DNA of 64,000 nt. It comes from Sphingobium naphthae (GTDB lineage Bacteria; Pseudomonadota; Alphaproteobacteria; Sphingomonadales; Sphingomonadaceae). The notes under the pieces are model-generated. The model was not told the origin of the DNA. It saw only the letters and a list, made by a program, of their open reading frames with translations, and searched no databases. Location: the NCBI RefSeq assembly GCF_020782235.1, contig NZ_JAJGNO010000001.1, positions 310,001-374,000 of the forward strand. Direction: 5' to 3'. How positions within the stretch are numbered: the stretch's first letter is position 1; every line of letters begins with the position of its first letter. Position numbers and translations under genes: made by a program. Shown here one piece after another: positions 24,736 through 34,713 of the stretch.

Positions 24736-26778
24736 TTACCAGATCTTCACGCGATTCTCTGGCGCGAGATAGATTTCCCCGCCAGGCGCCGGCTTGAATG
24801 CATCATACCAGGCATCGAAATTGCGCACGATGTCGGTACGATATTGTGACGGGGCGTGCGGATCGGTGACCAACCGCTGGCGCAGATTGGCTTCGCGATA
24901 GTTGCGCCGCCACACCTGCGCCCAGCCCAGGAAGAAGCGCTGGTCGCCGGTCGTGCCGTCGATAACAGGCGCCTTCTTGCCCTTGAGCGATGCGTGATAG
25001 GCATCGAGCGCCACCGCCAGGCCGCCAAGATCGCCGATATTTTCGCCCATGGTGAAGGCGCCCTTCACATGGACGCCGGGGAACGGCTCATAGGCGTCAT
25101 ATTGCGCGCCCAGCTTGCCGGTGAGCGCCTTGAAGTTCGCGACGTCCTGATCGGTCCACCACTGGTTGAGCTTGCCGGTCTCGTCATATTTCGCGCCCTG
25201 GTCGTCGAAATGATGGCTGAGTTCATGGCCGATCACCGCGCCGATGCCGCCATAATTGACCGCCGGGTCGGCATGCGGATCGAAGAAGGGCGGCTGCAGG
25301 ATCGCAGCGGGGAACACGATCTCCACCATGCCGAAATTGGCATAGGCGTTGATCTCCATCGGCGTCATGCCCCATTCCCAGCGATAGATGGGCCTGCCGA
25401 GCTTGCCGACATTATAGTCGAATTCGAATGCGTTGGAGCGCATCGCATTGCCGAGCAGGTCGTCGCGCTTGATCTCCAGCCCCGCATAATCGCGCCATTT
25501 GTCGGGATAGCCGATCTTGGGCGTGAAGGCGGCCAGCTTCTTGTGCGCGCGCGCCTTGGCCGTGTCGCTCATCCAGGGCAGCGCGTCGATACGGCGGCCC
25601 ATGGCGGCGAGCACATTCTTGACCAGCTCGTCCATCGCCGCCTTGGTTTCGGGCGGGAAATATTTGGCGACGTAAATCTTGCCGACTTCCTCGCCCAGCG
25701 ATTCCTTAAGGAAGGTGACGCCGCGCTTCCAGCGCTCCTCGCGTTCGGGCGTGCCCGACAGGGTGGTGCCGTAGAAGGCGAAATCGGCGTCGGCGATCGT
25801 ATCGGGCAGATAGTCGGCATAGGCGTGCAGGCTGGACAGCAGCAGCCCATCCTTGAGCACCTGGATCGGCGCCTTGGCGATCAGCGCGGCTTCGCCCGTG
25901 ACAGCGCTCGGCTGCGCCACCAGCAGGCTGGCCGGCTTCAGATTGTTGGCGGCATAATAGCCGGCAAAGCCGAAACCGGGCGCCGCCTGCTCCAGCTGCG
26001 CCAGCGTCATCTTGTTATAGGTCTTGTCGGCGTCGCGGCTGTCGATCTGGGTCCAATGAACCTTGGCGATCTCCGTTTCGAACGCCATCAGCGCGGCGGC
26101 GCGCGCCTTGGCATTGCTTTCGCCCGCCAGGGTGAGCATCTTTTCCAGATGAGCGACATAGGCGGTGCGGATCGCGGCCATCTTCTCGCTCTGGTCGAGA
26201 TAATAGTCGCGATCGGGCAGGCCCAGGCCGCCCTGCATCATCGAGAGGATGTAGGTTTCGGGGTCCTTGTCGTCCTGGCCCACATAGAAGCGGAAGGGCC
26301 CGCGAATGCCGGCGCGGGCGGCCTTGGCCGCGACCTTGGCGTAGCCGGCATGGTCCTTCACCGCGTCAATCTCGGCGATCCAGGGCTTGATCGGCGCCAT
26401 GCCCTTCGCTTCGACCGTCGCCTTGTCCATATAGGCGGCATAGGCGTTGCCGATCTTGCTGGCAGGATCGCCTTGCGCGGCTTCGAGGATGCCCTTGGTC
26501 CGCTCGCGCGACAGGTCGTCCAGGATGTTGAACGCGCCATAGTTGGATTTGTCGGCGGGGATCGGCGTGTTCTTCGCCCAGGTGCCATTGGCATAGTCGT
26601 AGAAGTCGTCGCCCGGCTTCACCGACTTGTCCATGCCGCTTTCGTCAAAGCCGTAGCTGCCATAAGTGGGCTTGGCGGCGGTCGTGGCGGTGGCGGGGTT
26701 CGCCGTCTGATCGGCATGGGCCACGGTCGCGGCCAGGGCGAGCGCGCTGGCGGCGGCGCCCAGGAGGAGTTTGTTCAT
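24736..26778 (-). CDS. M13-family zinc metallopeptidase, exported
   Basis: A 680-residue neprilysin-like endopeptidase with a signal peptide (LLLGAAASALALAATVAHA). The zinc site is HELSHHF, His518, Glu519 and His522. The third ligand lies in GENIGDLGG, and substrate-binding NAYANFG precedes the zinc motif. The C-terminus ends in RVKIW, typical of bacterial M13 enzymes. SGMDKSVKPGDDFYDYANG near the mature N-terminus is also a family mark. The ATG at 26778 follows a clear signal; the open frame further up overlaps bioD and is not part of the protein. Periplasmic peptide turnover is the likely role. Confidence 0.93.
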   Translation of the reverse strand: MNKLLLGAAASALALAATVAHADQTANPATATTAAKPTYGSYGFDESGMDKSVKPGDDFYDYANGTWAKNTPIPADKSNYGAFNILDDLSRERTKGILEAAQGDPASKIGNAYAAYMDKATVEAKGMAPIKPWIAEIDAVKDHAGYAKVAAKAARAGIRGPFRFYVGQDDKDPETYILSMMQGGLGLPDRDYYLDQSEKMAAIRTAYVAHLEKMLTLAGESNAKARAAALMAFETEIAKVHWTQIDSRDADKTYNKMTLAQLEQAAPGFGFAGYYAANNLKPASLLVAQPSAVTGEAALIAKAPIQVLKDGLLLSSLHAYADYLPDTIADADFAFYGTTLSGTPEREERWKRGVTFLKESLGEEVGKIYVAKYFPPETKAAMDELVKNVLAAMGRRIDALPWMSDTAKARAHKKLAAFTPKIGYPDKWRDYAGLEIKRDDLLGNAMRSNAFEFDYNVGKLGRPIYRWEWGMTPMEINAYANFGMVEIVFPAAILQPPFFDPHADPAVNYGGIGAVIGHELSHHFDDQGAKYDETGKLNQWWTDQDVANFKALTGKLGAQYDAYEPFPGVHVKGAFTMGENIGDLGGLAVALDAYHASLKGKKAPVIDGTTGDQRFFLGWAQVWRRNYREANLRQRLVTDPHAPSQYRTDIVRNFDAWYDAFKPAPGGEIYLAPENRVKIW

Positions 26779-26884
26779 CAAAGCGTCCCTTGCTTGCAAT
26801 CGTCCGGGCGCACTTTTGGCACAGCCGGCATGAGCGGGACTTGAACGCCCGTGCAACAGGCTTGTCCATGTCGTTGGTCGAAAA

Positions 26885-27499
26885 TTATGGCAGGTTGATG
26901 TGCGCCGCGAAGGCGCGCGCCAGCGTTTCGGGTCCCAATGGCGCGAGTAACGGCAGTCGACCGAGCACGGGCACGTCGCCCAGCAGCGGGACGATCCGCT
27001 CATTTTCCGCATGGGGATCGCCGATGAAGGCGATGCCGGCGATCGGGACGCCCCGCGCCCGCAGCGCTTCGATACTGAGCAGGCTGTGGTTGATCGTGCC
27101 AAGGCCGGTCCGGGCGCACAGGATCACCGGCTGCCGCCAATGGGCGAACAGGTCGATCATCAGCAGCGTCTCGCTGATCGGCACCATCAGGCCGCCTGCC
27201 CCTTCGACCACCAGCGGACCATCGACCTGCGGCAGCGCAAGGCAGTCCAGGCTGATTTCGACCCCGTCGATCCGCGCGGCGAGGTGCGGCGACGCCGGCG
27301 TGGCGAGACGATAGGCCTCAGGCAGGATGTGGCTGGCCGGCAGGCCCGAAAGCGCGGCGACGCTCTCCTTGTCGCCCTCCGGATCGACGCCGGCCTGAAT
27401 CGGCTTCCAATAATGCGCGCCCAGCGCACCGGCGAGCCCGGCCGAAAAGACGGTCTTGCCAATGCCGGTGTCGGTGCCGGTGACGACCAGGACCGTCAT
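26885..27499 (-). CDS. bioD: Dethiobiotin synthetase
   Basis: A 204-residue ATP-dependent enzyme that closes the ureido ring of dethiobiotin. It has the P-loop TGTDTGIGKT at the N-terminus, the Lys in WKPIQAG, and VVEGAGGLMVPI, the second conserved glycine-rich loop. Its ATG overlaps the bioF stop (ATGA at 27496-27499), so translation is coupled. It is slightly shorter than the E. coli enzyme but complete. Confidence 0.95.
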   Translation of the reverse strand: MTVLVVTGTDTGIGKTVFSAGLAGALGAHYWKPIQAGVDPEGDKESVAALSGLPASHILPEAYRLATPASPHLAARIDGVEISLDCLALPQVDGPLVVEGAGGLMVPISETLLMIDLFAHWRQPVILCARTGLGTINHSLLSIEALRARGVPIAGIAFIGDPHAENERIVPLLGDVPVLGRLPLLAPLGPETLARAFAAHINLP

Positions 27500-28620
27500 T
27501 TCACCAGGCTCCGCAGCGCGTCGCCCAGCGCCAGCACGTCATTGCGCCCGACATTGAGGCTGAGCGAAACGCGCAGGCGGCTGGTGCCGGCCGGCACGGT
27601 CGGTGGCCGGATGCCGCGCACGTCGAAGCCGGCCTCCTGCAAGGCGGCGGCCGTTTCCATGGTGCGGGCGTCCTCGTTCAGGATGACGGGGATGATCTGG
27701 CTGCGCGGGCGCGGCAGGCCGAGCGGGGCGCAGATCGCCTCCGCCGCATCCTGGCGCAGCGTCGCGAGCCGGTCGCGCCGATTGTCCGCCGCCTCGATCC
27801 GGTCGAGCGCGGCGGCGGCGGCGACCGCCATCAGCGGCGACGGCGCGGTCGAATAGATGAAGGGACGCGCGCGATTGACGAGATAATCGATCATCAGGCG
27901 CGGACCGCAGATCAGCGCGCCTTCGGCCCCCATCGCCTTGCCGCAAGTATGGAGCGTGACGACATTGTGCAGCCCGTCGAGCCCGGCCGACAAGCCCCGG
28001 CCGCCCGGCCCGAAGACGCCGGTGCCATGCGCCTCGTCCAGCAGCAGCATCGCTTCGTGCCGCGCCGCGAGCTTGGCAAGGTCGGTCAGCGACGCCATGT
28101 CGCCGTCCATCGAATAGAGGGTTTCCACCGCGATCCACACGCGGCCCTTGCCCCCTTCGGCGCGGAAGGCGGCGATCAGGTCGGAGATGCTTTGCACGTC
28201 ATTGTGCCGCGCAAAGACGGCCGTGGCCTTGCTCATGCGGATGCCGTCATGGACGCTGGCGTGGATCAGCTCGTCCGCAACGATCAGGTCGCCGCGCTGC
28301 GGCAGGGTGGAAAAGAGCGCGAGATTGGCGACATAGCCATTGGCCAGGAACAACGCCGCCTGGGTGCGGAAGAAATCGGCGGCCTTGGCTTCCAACCCTT
28401 CATGTTCGGGCGCATTGCCGCGCAGCAGGCGCGACCCGCCCGACCCCAAGGGCACGCCGCGCGCGACCGCGTCTGCCACCGCCTGCGCGATCATCGGATC
28501 GCCGGCGAGGCCCAGATAGTCGTTGGACGCGAAATCGCGCCCGGCACGCGGAGAAAGACGGCGCAGCCGCCCGCGCTGCTCCAGCGCCGCGAGCTGAGAC
28601 CGGAAGGGTTCGGCAGTCAT
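27496..28620 (-). CDS. bioF: 8-amino-7-oxononanoate synthase
   Basis: A 374-residue PLP enzyme joining pimeloyl-ACP/CoA and alanine at the start of biotin ring formation. Motifs are FASNDYLGLAG, SGGSRLLRGN, DELIHASVHDG, LLDEAHGTGVFGP and the PLP Lys in LHTCGKAMG. The chosen ATG (28620) begins directly before the conserved N-terminal helix; an in-frame ATG 12 codons earlier is less likely. bioF-bioD form an operon; bioC, bioH and bioB are not in the window. Confidence 0.95.
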   Translation of the reverse strand: MTAEPFRSQLAALEQRGRLRRLSPRAGRDFASNDYLGLAGDPMIAQAVADAVARGVPLGSGGSRLLRGNAPEHEGLEAKAADFFRTQAALFLANGYVANLALFSTLPQRGDLIVADELIHASVHDGIRMSKATAVFARHNDVQSISDLIAAFRAEGGKGRVWIAVETLYSMDGDMASLTDLAKLAARHEAMLLLDEAHGTGVFGPGGRGLSAGLDGLHNVVTLHTCGKAMGAEGALICGPRLMIDYLVNRARPFIYSTAPSPLMAVAAAAALDRIEAADNRRDRLATLRQDAAEAICAPLGLPRPRSQIIPVILNEDARTMETAAALQEAGFDVRGIRPPTVPAGTSRLRVSLSLNVGRNDVLALGDALRSLVK

Positions 28621-28714
28621 GGCGCGGGCTATAGGCGCGGCCGGAAAGGGGGGCAAGCGAGGCGGCGCGCAGGTGCAATATGATGTGCGCCGGCCTGCGC
28701 CCGCCCCTCAGCCG

Positions 28715-30673
28715 TCAGGCCGGATTATGGTCCCGCAGGAAACTGTCGAGCCGCTGGAGGAAATCCAGCCGATCCGCCTGGCGCGTGAAATGATGGTCGG
28801 CCAGCGGCTGTTCGACATAGATATAGTCCTTGCCCTCGACCTTGCCCGCGGCCTTGAGCTTTTCCGCCATCTCGCGCGACTGGCCGACCTGGACGCGCCG
28901 GTCCTTGCGCCCATGGACCAGCAGGATGGGGGTCGAGAATTGCGCCGCATGGCTGATCGGCGAGACGGACGCGAAATCGGGCGCCTGCTCCTTCATCCAG
29001 TCCTTGCGCGTGCCATGATAGAGGAAGCGCCGGTCATAGCGCATCATCGCGCCCAGATCCGACACGCCGGCATAGGAAACGGCGCAGCGATATTTGGCGC
29101 CGTCGCGCTCTGCCGCGCGCATCGCCGCATAGCCGCCATAGGATGCGCCGACCATGCAGACGCGGGCCGGGTCGGCGATGCCCTGCTGCACTGCCCAGTC
29201 GACCGCGTCATTGAGGTCGTCCTGCATGGCGAGGCCCCACTGCCCCTCCCCCTTTTCCGCAAAGGCAGTGCCGTAGCCGGCCGATCCGCGATAATTGGGC
29301 TGCAGCACGGCATAACCGCGCCAGGCCAGGAACTGCACCCACCAGTCCCATTCCTCCGCATCGCGCGCGAAGGGACCGCCATGGGGCATCAGGATGAGCG
29401 GCAGCTTGCTGGGGTCGCGGCCCGCCGGCAGGGTCAGCACGGCGGCGATCTCCAGCCCGTCGCGCGCCTTGTAGCGAATGGTCTTGACCGGCGAGAGCCG
29501 CACCTTGGTGGGGAACTGGTCGCTGATGCGCGACAGCAGGCTCATCGCCCCGGCGGCGGTGTCGTAATAATAATAGGCGCCAGGCTGGTCGGGGGTGCCG
29601 ACATGGACGATCATGCGCTGGCCATCGCGGCTGGTGGACACGATGCGCGCGCGCCGGTCGCCCACCGCCTTGTCGAGATCGGCCTGGATCTTGGCCAGAT
29701 TGGCGTCGAACCAATGCACCTGCGGCGCGTCGGCCACATAGCGAACGCCCGCGAGCGCGGTGCCGGCGGCATCCTCCTCGATCCCGCCCAGGTCGAACCC
29801 GGGCGCATCGAAGATTTTCGCGCCAAGCTCGAGCGTATCGAGATTATAATCGTAGAGTGCGTCCGCCCCTTCATGATCGTCGCTGGCGATGGCGTGGGAC
29901 GGATCGGCGGTGAAGAGCATCGGCACGACCAGCGATTCGTCGCGCCGGCGGTCCGCGCGGTCCACCACGCGAAAGCTGGAGCGCGCGTCCGGCCGATAGA
30001 GAAGCTTCGCCGTGCGGGACGAATCATTATAGCCCACACCCATGCGCACGGTGCCGGACGCGTCGGCATACCAGTTGCGCACGAACTGCTTGGGCGCGAC
30101 GGCGCTGCGCATTCGCCCGCTCGTCACATCGACTTCGTCGACCTTGGGCCAGAAGCCGGCATCATCGGAATAGATCGACGTCTGGTAGGACAGCAGGATG
30201 CGCGGACTGCCGTCGCGGGCGACCCAGATGACATCGTCGGCATTCTGCGCCGCCACATTCTTGGCCAGCATGTTGACCTTGCTGCCGTCGCGCTTGATGC
30301 TGACGACGCGGCTGAGATACCAGGGCATGCCCTGCACATAGGTTTCGGTGCCGATGCCGGCGATCAGCCAGTCGTCATTGACCCATTGCCACCAGTTGAG
30401 ATCATTGTCGCCCAGCCCCATGGTGCGCACGCGATTGGGCCCGTCATGGACATCGGCGATCACCAGCTTCTGTTCGCCGCCGATCGCCGCGCGGCTGGCG
30501 ATGTGCAGACCGTCGGGCGACAACATCGGCCGCTCGATCAGCGGCAGAGCGGCGAAATCCTCGATCGTCCACTGATGTGTCGTCGGCGCAGTGGTCGGCG
30601 CCTTCGTCTGCGCCGTCGCCACAGTCATCCCCAGGCTGGCGACCCCCGCCAGCAGCCCGCATATCCGCTTCAT
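28715..30673 (-). CDS. Exported S9 peptidase (dipeptidyl/acylaminoacyl type)
   Basis: A 652-residue serine peptidase with a signal peptide (GLLAGVASLGMTVATAQ). A propeller-like N-terminal part is followed by a catalytic domain with LPLILMPHGGPFARD, the nucleophile Ser511 in GASYGGYAA, and the expected His in DHHFTRQADRLDFL near the C-terminus; VHGRKDRRVQVGQS carries the Asp. The pattern is that of S9C-like acylaminoacyl/dipeptidyl peptidases rather than the S9A enzyme at 7738. The family trims N-terminal dipeptides or blocked residues; the substrate here is not known. Confidence 0.9.
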   Translation of the reverse strand: MKRICGLLAGVASLGMTVATAQTKAPTTAPTTHQWTIEDFAALPLIERPMLSPDGLHIASRAAIGGEQKLVIADVHDGPNRVRTMGLGDNDLNWWQWVNDDWLIAGIGTETYVQGMPWYLSRVVSIKRDGSKVNMLAKNVAAQNADDVIWVARDGSPRILLSYQTSIYSDDAGFWPKVDEVDVTSGRMRSAVAPKQFVRNWYADASGTVRMGVGYNDSSRTAKLLYRPDARSSFRVVDRADRRRDESLVVPMLFTADPSHAIASDDHEGADALYDYNLDTLELGAKIFDAPGFDLGGIEEDAAGTALAGVRYVADAPQVHWFDANLAKIQADLDKAVGDRRARIVSTSRDGQRMIVHVGTPDQPGAYYYYDTAAGAMSLLSRISDQFPTKVRLSPVKTIRYKARDGLEIAAVLTLPAGRDPSKLPLILMPHGGPFARDAEEWDWWVQFLAWRGYAVLQPNYRGSAGYGTAFAEKGEGQWGLAMQDDLNDAVDWAVQQGIADPARVCMVGASYGGYAAMRAAERDGAKYRCAVSYAGVSDLGAMMRYDRRFLYHGTRKDWMKEQAPDFASVSPISHAAQFSTPILLVHGRKDRRVQVGQSREMAEKLKAAGKVEGKDYIYVEQPLADHHFTRQADRLDFLQRLDSFLRDHNPA

Positions 30674-30764
30674 TTTCCCCCCGAAATACTGATCGGCCCC
30701 ATCCCTTCCTAGGATGGAGCCGATCGCGCGTCACCTGAAATTCGCTGTTAATCAGGCTGTTCGA

Positions 30765-32888
30765 TCATCCGCCATGCGCCAGCGCCGCCAGCAGCAGCAG
30801 CGCGACGATGTTGGTGATCTTGATCATCGGATTGACCGCCGGACCGGCGGTGTCCTTGTAGGGATCGCCCACCGTGTCGCCAGTCACGGCGGCGAGGTGA
30901 GCGAAGCTGCCCTTGCCGCCATGATGGCCATCCTCGATATATTTCTTCGCATTGTCCCAGGCGCCCCCGCCCGATGTCATCGACAGTGCGACGAACAGGC
31001 CGGACACGATGACGCCCAGCAGCAGGGCGCCCAGCGCGGCAAAGCCATTGTCGATCCCCGCCACCGCCGCGATCGCGAAATAGACGATGATCGGCGCCAG
31101 GACCGGCAACAGGCTGGGCACGATCATTTCGCGAATGGCGGCGCGCGTGACCAGGTCGACGGTGCGGGCATAGTTGGGGCGGGATTCGCCGCGCAAAATG
31201 CCATGGTCGGTGGCGAACTGGTGGCGCACATCCTTGACGACATGGCCCGCCGCGCGGCCGACCGCCGTCATCCCCATCGCGCCGAACAGATAGGGCAGCA
31301 ACGCGCCCAGCAGCAGGCCGACGATGACATAGGGGTTGGACAGGCTGAAATCGACTGGCGCGGTGAGCCCGAGGGCGGAATTATAGAATTTGAGATCCTC
31401 GGTATAGGCGCCGAACAGGACGAGCGCGGCAAGCCCGGCCGAGCCGATGGCATAGCCCTTCGTCACCGCCTTCGTCGTGTTGCCCACCGCGTCGAGCGCA
31501 TCGGTCTTCAGCCGGACGGTTTCGTCGAGATGGCTCATTTCCGCGATGCCGCCGGCATTGTCGGTGACCGGGCCATAGGCGTCGAGCGCCACCACCATGC
31601 CCGCCAGCGCCAGCATAGCGGTCGCGGCGAAGGCGATGCCGATCAGGCCGGCGCACTGATAGGCAAGGATGATGCCGACAACGATCACCAGCGTCGGCAG
31701 CGCGGTCGCCTCCAGGCTGACGGCCAGCCCCTGGATGACGTTGGTGCCATGGCCGGTTTCCGACGCCTTGGCGATGGAGCGGACCGGGCGATAGTTGGTG
31801 CCGGTATAATATTCGGTGATCCACACGATGAGCGCGGTGACGCCCAGCCCCACCATCATCGACCAGAAAAGGGCCATGCCGTTATAGCCGCCGACCCCGC
31901 CAAGGTCCGCGCCGAAGACCGCGTTCATGTCGCCCAGCACCCAGTTGGTGACCAGGTAGATGGCCGGAATCGACAGGATCGCCGTCGTCCAGAAGCCCTT
32001 GTAGAGCGCGCCCATGATCGACTGGGACCGGCCGAGACGGACCATGAAGGTGCCGATGATCGAGGTGATGATGCACAGCCCGCCGACGATCAGCGGCAGG
32101 CCCATGAGCTTGAGCAGGAAGGCGTTGTCGACGCCGGTGACCAGCAGGGCGGTCAGCACCATGGTCGCGCCCACCGTGACGACATAGGTTTCGAACAGGT
32201 CGGCCGCCATGCCGGCGCAATCGCCGACATTGTCGCCCACATTGTCGGCGATGACCGCCGGGTTGCGCGGGTCATCCTCGGGAATGCCGGCCTCCACCTT
32301 GCCCACCAGGTCGGCGCCGACATCGGCCGCCTTGGTGAAGATGCCGCCGCCCAGCCGCGCAAAGATGGAGATGAGCGATGCGCCGAACGCCAGCGCGACC
32401 AGGCTGTCGATCACCAGCCGGTCGTCGGGGGCATGGCCGGCGGGGCCTGTCAGATACCAGAAGAAGCCGCTGATCGCGAGCAGCGCCAGCCCCGCCACCA
32501 GCATGCCGGTGATGGCGCCCGCGCGAAAGGCGACGGTGAGGCCGCTTTGCAGCGATCCGCGCGCCGCTTCGGCGGCGCGGACATTGGCGCGCACCGAAAT
32601 GGTCATGCCGATGAAGCCGGCCGCGCCCGACAGGATCGCGCCGATCAGGAAGCCCGCCGCCGAGGTGAGGCCGAGGAACAGCCCGACCAGAACTGCGACA
32701 ACGATCCCGACAAGTGCGATGGTGCTATATTGGCGGACGAGGTAGGCCTTCGCTCCTTCCTGGATCGCCCCCGCGATCGCCTGCATCGTGGCATTGCCCG
32801 GTGACGCGGCGAGCACCTGCCGCGCGGTGACGAGGCCGTAGAGCAGGGCCAGCAGCCCGCACCCTATGGCGATATAGACTATCTCCAT
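30765..32888 (-). CDS. hppA: Membrane H+-translocating pyrophosphatase, K+-independent type
   Basis: A 707-residue proton pump with about 16 membrane helices that couples hydrolysis of pyrophosphate to H+ export. The substrate motif is [20 protein letters not shown], followed by [19 protein letters not shown]; a second acidic motif is [16 protein letters not shown]. In [16 protein letters not shown] the residue after GNTT is Lys, the form found in K+-independent enzymes (Ala in K+-dependent ones). The length is normal. It is the last gene of the hisG-to-hppA series on this strand, although 270 bases separate it from thiL. Confidence 0.96.
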   Translation of the reverse strand: MEIVYIAIGCGLLALLYGLVTARQVLAASPGNATMQAIAGAIQEGAKAYLVRQYSTIALVGIVVAVLVGLFLGLTSAAGFLIGAILSGAAGFIGMTISVRANVRAAEAARGSLQSGLTVAFRAGAITGMLVAGLALLAISGFFWYLTGPAGHAPDDRLVIDSLVALAFGASLISIFARLGGGIFTKAADVGADLVGKVEAGIPEDDPRNPAVIADNVGDNVGDCAGMAADLFETYVVTVGATMVLTALLVTGVDNAFLLKLMGLPLIVGGLCIITSIIGTFMVRLGRSQSIMGALYKGFWTTAILSIPAIYLVTNWVLGDMNAVFGADLGGVGGYNGMALFWSMMVGLGVTALIVWITEYYTGTNYRPVRSIAKASETGHGTNVIQGLAVSLEATALPTLVIVVGIILAYQCAGLIGIAFAATAMLALAGMVVALDAYGPVTDNAGGIAEMSHLDETVRLKTDALDAVGNTTKAVTKGYAIGSAGLAALVLFGAYTEDLKFYNSALGLTAPVDFSLSNPYVIVGLLLGALLPYLFGAMGMTAVGRAAGHVVKDVRHQFATDHGILRGESRPNYARTVDLVTRAAIREMIVPSLLPVLAPIIVYFAIAAVAGIDNGFAALGALLLGVIVSGLFVALSMTSGGGAWDNAKKYIEDGHHGGKGSFAHLAAVTGDTVGDPYKDTAGPAVNPMIKITNIVALLLLAALAHGG

Positions 32889-33155
32889 GCTTGATCCTCT
32901 CCCCCTGTTGTTGCTGTCATCGGCCGCTCCGCAGGGAATGACGGGCGGACGAAGGGCGCAAGCGCGGGCGGCCGGACAGGATGGATCCGGCGTCGGGCAC
33001 CGCGTCGATCAGCATCTGGGCGTCACGCATCGCACGCTCCAACCGACTGAGAAAGTGGATGGGCCGAAGCTACAGGCCCGACCGCGCGCGTCAAGATGGA
33101 GGGCAAGCGGTATGCGGATCAGCGCTTGAGGGAAAGCGTCCGACCCCGCCTGCCG

Positions 33156-34067
33156 TCAATGTTCCCAGCCGAGCCGATCAGGCAGCGGCACGACGGCGCC
33201 ATCGATCATCAGCGTCAGCCCCCAGCCCGCCGACACATGGCCGATCGGGATTGCCCGGACAGGCGGGGTCATGCCGCGTGGCAGGGTGAAGAGCAGTTCA
33301 TAATCGTCGCCCGCCCGCGCCGCGGCGATCTGGACGGCGGTGCTCGCCCCGCGCGCCTTTTCGAGCGCGAGCGACAGCGGGATATGATCGATGGTGATGG
33401 CGACGCCGCTTGCCTGCGCCATGCGGGCGGCGTCGATCAGCAGCCCGTCCGACAGATCCATCATCGCGCCGGCCAGAGGCGCGATCAGCGCCCCTTCCGC
33501 CAGGCGCGGGCGCGGGCGGCGATAGGCGTCGACCAGCGGGCCGGACGCGGCGGGATCGGCGCGGGCGAGTTCAAGGCCGATGCCCGCGTCGCCGACGGGG
33601 CCGGTGGCGAAGAGCCGGTCGCCCGGCCGCGCGCCGGCGCGGCTGGGCACGGGACCGGTGGCTTCGCCGATGGCGGTCAGGCTGTAGCTGCGCGCCGACC
33701 CGGCCGGCATCTTGACCGTGTCGCCGCCCAGCAGGGGCATGGCATGGCGATCCAGCGCCTCGCCCAATCCTTCGAGAAAGGCGGCATCCCATGCCTCGTC
33801 CCCGGAGAGCGCATAGTTGAGCAGGCAGCCGACCGGCCTTGCCCCCTTGGCCGCCAGGTCCGACAGATTGACCGCCGCCAGCTTCCAGCCAATGTCGGCC
33901 GGCGGGTCGGCGGGGAGATAATGAACGCCCTCGACGATCGTGTCGCTGGTGAGGACGAGCCGCGTGTCGCCGACCGGCAGCAGCGCGACATCGTCCAACA
34001 GGCCCTGCGCCGCGGGATCATGCGCCAGGAGGCGCAACAGGGTGAGGAAGCGGGATTCAGCGGACAT
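33156..34067 (-). CDS. thiL: Thiamine-monophosphate kinase
   Basis: A 303-residue kinase that phosphorylates thiamine monophosphate to the active diphosphate. It has DDVALLPVG near the N-terminus, TSDTIVEGVHY, the acidic AVNLSDLAAKGARP, LLGGDTVKMP and the second conserved SDGLLIDAARMA. The ATG at 34067 places the usual ESRFLTLLRLLA helix at the start; an ATG 15 codons upstream gives a non-family extension. It follows nusB by about 100 bases; the nusB-thiL order is widely conserved. Confidence 0.93.
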   Translation of the reverse strand: MSAESRFLTLLRLLAHDPAAQGLLDDVALLPVGDTRLVLTSDTIVEGVHYLPADPPADIGWKLAAVNLSDLAAKGARPVGCLLNYALSGDEAWDAAFLEGLGEALDRHAMPLLGGDTVKMPAGSARSYSLTAIGEATGPVPSRAGARPGDRLFATGPVGDAGIGLELARADPAASGPLVDAYRRPRPRLAEGALIAPLAGAMMDLSDGLLIDAARMAQASGVAITIDHIPLSLALEKARGASTAVQIAAARAGDDYELLFTLPRGMTPPVRAIPIGHVSAGWGLTLMIDGAVVPLPDRLGWEH

Positions 34068-34170
34068 GAGGCAAAGATCCATGCGCCCCGAGCCTGCCCA
34101 AGGGCCATTCATCCTGTAAGGACGGCCGGGCTTTCGGCAAGCTTAACCCGACAGGTCCGCCGCAGCCCTG

Positions 34171-34614
34171 TTACCGGACATCCTTGGCGACGCCGTCGAG
34201 CAGGCCGTTGACGAATCCGGCTTCGCGCTTGTCGTAGAAGGCATGGGCGACATCGACATATTCGCTGATGACGGTGCCGGTGCCCACATCCTTGCGGGCG
34301 AGCAGTTCATAGGTGCCCGCGCGCAGGATCTGGCGCATCGGCTTGTCCAGCCGCTCCATGGTCCAGCCGCTCGACAGGCGCGCAGCGATCAGGCCGTCAA
34401 TTTCGGCGCGGCGCTTGTCCACGCCGGCCACGATATCGTCGAAAAAGCTTTCCTCCGCCTGCGCATAGGTCACGTCCTCGATCGTCGCGCCCAGGCGATG
34501 CTGGTGGAATTCGTGGAGGAGATTGGCGAGCGGCGTGCCCTCCATCTCGAGCTGGTATAGCGCCTGCACCGCGGCAAGGCGCGCGGCGGAGCGGGATTTG
34601 GAGCGGTCGTTCAT
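34171..34614 (-). CDS. nusB: Transcription antitermination factor NusB
   Basis: A 147-residue all-helical protein that binds boxA RNA with NusE in rRNA antitermination. Family marks are SAARLAAVQALYQLEMEG at the start, ERLDKPMRQILRAGTYELL and EYVDVAHAFYDKREAGFVNGLLD at the end. The start at 34614 fits; the frame continues upstream into the REP-like element and is not coding there. The gene lies 16 bases after that element, in the hisD-nusB gap. Confidence 0.95.
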   Translation of the reverse strand: MNDRSKSRSAARLAAVQALYQLEMEGTPLANLLHEFHQHRLGATIEDVTYAQAEESFFDDIVAGVDKRRAEIDGLIAARLSSGWTMERLDKPMRQILRAGTYELLARKDVGTGTVISEYVDVAHAFYDKREAGFVNGLLDGVAKDVR

Positions 34615-34630
34615 AGCGGTCCTGTATAAA

Positions 34631-34710
34631 CCGTTCGGGCTGAGCCTGTCGAAGCCCCTCTCCTCTTTCATGAAGAAAGTCGGCTTCTTCGACAAGCTGC
34701 AGGCGAACGG
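34631..34710. repeat. REP-like palindromic element between hisD and nusB
   Basis: An 80-base imperfect palindrome with the same ends (CCGTTCG, CGAACGG) and the same inner block (GCTGAGCCTGTCGAAGC) as the element after rpoA. GTCGAAGCC near the left is complementary to GGCTTCTTCGAC near the right, with an interruption. It starts three bases beyond the hisD stop on the transcribed minus strand. Confidence 0.82.
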
Positions 34711-34713
34711 ACG

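Noticed and set aside
26779..27102. In-frame extension of the M13 peptidase into bioD
   Set aside because: The signal peptide begins at ATG 26778, and the extension reads antisense-like Arg/Ser sequence across the bioD end.
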